A stretch of DNA of 29,209 bases, from assembly GCA_013115125.1 (NCBI GenBank), contig JABANN010000434.1:1-29209 (forward strand). The letters run 5' to 3'. Shown in pieces: positions 26,936-29,209 of this stretch (position 1 is its first letter; every line of letters begins with the position of its first letter). Position numbers and translations under genes: made by a program. Below the pieces are notes generated by a model. The model saw only the letters and a program-made list of their open reading frames with translations, was not told where the DNA came from and did no database searches. Origin of the DNA: Perkinsus olseni. Its lineage: Eukaryota; Perkinsozoa; Perkinsida.

Positions 26936-28893
26936 CATCATTAGCCGCCACCAACCTCAGCAAGTGAGACGTAATGATCGACTTCGACTCATCCCCTAAG
27001 CGGAACTCCTACACATCAAACAATCGCCACGTTAGAGTAATCTCACCTAAGACGGTCTCCGCCACTGTGAGAGGCCCGCCGGTCGAGTTGCCAAACTCCA
27101 ACTCGTAACCGTCCGCGATAGCATCTTGCAGCTAAAGAACAAAGATACGTCAAAAATCAACATACGGAATCTAAAAAGCCCGTTTCGTATTGTCGACAGA
27201 AATTTTAACCGTGGCAGTAATAAACACTACACTGGCCTCAGGGGAGCTTACGTACAAAAATTTCAGGAGCATCAAAGCTCTGGGTGAAAAGTTATGTTGG
27301 TGACACGAAACGTACTCTTGGAATTACGTGTACTGTAATATCGACGATACCCTCACCACGGAGACCGCCAACGGCCTCGGAAAAATCACAAAAAATTATA
27401 AGGAAATGATTTTTGATATGAGGAACTTTGCAATGAAAAGTTATGCTGGTGATACGAAACGGAATTTAGATTGCGCGTACTCAGTACGGGGTACTGTTGA
27501 GGAGAAGTATCGCCGGCGGCGATCCCTTCTTGTCGGAAACCGCCAACAACCCCGGTCAAACTATGAGGAAGCAATAGCGGTAAGAATGAGTGTACGTCTA
27601 ACTACGGACGGACGGGGAGATTGCCGGGATATACGAATGTGAAAATAATCTGTATATTGATACCACATTTCCCACAATAAGGTCAATGATCACCCCTCCT
27701 CCACCTTACACTAGTCAGCTGTCTCTTCCGCAGCAACACTGAGTCAACCATCACATGCTTCAACACCAAGCCGCCCTCCGGTACCGCCATCTTCGTTAAC
27801 AACATCAACGGTACCATAACTTGCCCTAAACACAGTCAATCACGACGACGCCGATTGAAACGCGCCGTCCGCGGTGAGAACACCGTCAAAGGGCAGCACT
27901 ACCATCAAGTTACTTTCTTAATATTATACAATATTCCATACCAAAACACGGCGAACTTGATGACAATTATAACATAATACACCTCCACTTGTATCAAATT
28001 CCCTCACACTCATCAGCCAGCAAAGCTGAATGCTGCGACGGCGACGGATAATATCAGCAGCCCTTTCCATACAGACTGGAGTCTCACCCGTGATACGTGG
28101 AAAGGCGTTTTACGCCAAGTGAAAAACGCGAAAAGCATCAGGGAACGACAGCAACTCCGTGGCGTTGATTTCTCAAGTTATACTATTAAAACTTACACAA
28201 TGTTTCAAACCAAAACACGACGAACTTAATGACAATTGTAACATAATACCCCGTCAATCCAGTCTTTCATCTAAGCCGTCCACCAACAATATCCAATAAC
28301 AACCGATGCACCCCTCAGCCCTCTCACCTGGTTGGTCCAGCTCAATAGCAACAACCCTGACTCCCGCCCCTCGAGACAGGACCACTATCTCATCAATAGG
28401 ACTGAGGGGCGCGTGCCCATACAGACCGTGTGAGAGTACCTGTAGTGATAATGCAAGTAAACGTCGCCGTGCACTTCTAGGACCAATTTAGTCTTCCGGG
28501 GCTCGAATTTTCACCATACCATAATTTCCACAACTCGCGATATATCAAATCAGTTCTTAGACTCAGGTCGTATACATCACCATACCATAATTTCCACAAC
28601 TCTCGATAATTCAAATCAGCTCATTAATACGCTAATAAGAGCGTCTCCTGCCAACTTACATCAACCGTAGTCGACCCTATCAGCATCCTACTCGACCACA
28701 CCGTCTCCGTCCCCTTCCGCAGAATAACCTGTGAACAAATCGATCATCCGGGCGCGCGTTTTTTACCTACGATAGCAGCCTGTTGCTTTCGCTTCTTCTC
28801 CACTTTCTCCTTCGTTTGTTTGCCCATAACATTAATCGTTTCGTCCACCACGCCCGAGTCCAGCTCAATCCAAATCTTCCGAGCCAGGACTGG
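26936..28893 (-). CDS. Unrecognised multi-exon gene (internal part)
   Basis: Exons, N to C: 28893-28771, 28728-28660, 28439-28328, 27825-27710, 27131-27047, 26995-26936. Every junction keeps phase and uses good splice sites, giving about 188 residues without start or stop. Typical stretches are KIWIELDSGVVDETINVMGK, VILRKGTETVWSSRML, VLSHGLYGHAPLSPIDEIVV, VMVPLMLLTKMAVPEGGLVL and DESKSIITSHLLRLVAAND. It alternates beta-like hydrophobic strands with loops. I cannot name a family. The 5' end lies upstream of 28893; the 3' end probably continues below 26936. Confidence 0.6.
27279..27600. repeat. Tandem duplication, unit about 147 bp
   Basis: GAAAAGTTATGYTGGTGAYACGAAACG occurs at about 27289 and again at about 27436. 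Further shared blocks follow, such as GAAACCGCCAACAACC against GAGACCGCCAACGGCC. It lies between exons 27131-27047 and 27825-27710 of the unrecognised gene, in intron. A plus-strand ORF through it is likely incidental. Confidence 0.65.
27940..28249. repeat. Direct repeat, 41 bp copies 269 bp apart
   Basis: ACCAAAACACGRCGAACTTR and the following GACAATTRTAACATAATAC occur at 27940-27980 and 28209-28249 with three differences. Both lie in the intron 27826-28327. Confidence 0.8.
28512..28620. repeat. Tandem repeat, unit about 64 bp, two copies
   Basis: CACCATACCATAATTTCCAC, followed by AACTCKCGATA, occurs at 28512 and again at 28576 with few differences. It lies in intron 28440-28659 of the unrecognised gene. 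Confidence 0.85.
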
Positions 28894-29136
28894 CTTAGAA
28901 AAGCGAATATAGGTAGGTAGAGACGTACCTGCGTCGACCTAAGATATGCTAAGATACGCATTAGGTGTAACCAAGCCGAGATGAACAGACACTTGCGATG
29001 TACTATGATCGACCTAAGATACTCCGGTGAGTTCACACGGAAAATGAGCTCATTCGAATCGGGCGCGACAGCGGTTACACACTCGGACAGTCACCCGCAA
29101 TTTTCAAAGCCCTCACGAATGTCGAATATCTTTAGG
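28894..29136. other. Upstream end of the unrecognised gene, no exon resolved
   Basis: It contains two of three window copies of the 12-mer TCGACCTAAGAT (28934 and 29009), with a partial copy (CTAAGATACG) between them. No exon is defensible. Confidence 0.4.

Positions 29137-29209
<73 letters not shown>
29137..29209. repeat. (ATA)n microsatellite, truncated by window end
   Basis: An uninterrupted trinucleotide run of 73 bases continues to the last base of the window. Confidence 0.98.

Noticed and set aside
27328-27642. Plus-strand ORF of 104 codons
   Set aside because: It runs through a tandem duplication lying in an intron of the minus-strand gene; the open frame is probably a by-product of the repeat.

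Overview
The window looks like nuclear DNA of a protist. Coding sequence is cut into many short GT-AG exons, often separated by introns of only about 36-55 nt; the base composition is balanced, and every gene I could resolve lies on the minus strand. Dense short introns, unidirectional gene order and a peroxisome gene set fit an alveolate such as Perkinsus. That assignment is inference from style; no rRNA or spliced-leader gene is present to settle it. Most single-frame ORFs here are too short to mean much. I built the gene models by joining exons on the minus strand, requiring splice sites and matching reading-frame phase, and then comparing the peptides with families known to me.

Layout on the minus strand, from low to high coordinate (each gene reads right to left): a peroxisomal-type dihydroxyacetone-phosphate acyltransferase (GNPAT family) with 16 exons ending in the PTS1-like tripeptide SRM (614-6190); weak coding candidates (6.8-7.6 kb); a small two-exon gene of unknown function (7775-8151); an orphan last exon (8981-9222); a SEC20-family SNARE (9330-11360) whose single intron carries a 629-bp foldback element; PEX5, the PTS1 receptor, resolved as 15 exons and about 650 residues (12281-18088); a helical-repeat protein resembling alveolate organellar RNA-binding HPR/OPR-type proteins (18263 to at least 22019); a short unrecognised gene (23473-23972); a histone-stem-loop-binding protein (SLBP, 24263-25042); an acidic C-terminal exon (25812-25994); and an unrecognised multi-exon gene (26936-28893). 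The window ends in an (ATA)n microsatellite.

Two intact tRNA genes are present, tRNA-Glu(CTC) and tRNA-Ser(TGA), and both sit inside introns of protein genes. At least seven more introns contain tRNA T-arm/B-box-like sequence, in several cases followed by a T-run, and other short motifs recur in introns and spacers. This intronic tRNA-like material is the most unusual signal in the window.

Functionally, PEX5 (import receptor) and GNPAT (a likely PTS1 cargo and first enzyme of ether-lipid synthesis) point to working peroxisomes. SEC20 acts in Golgi-to-ER retrograde fusion, and SLBP in replication-dependent histone mRNA metabolism. Apart from the peroxisomal pair I see no shared pathway.
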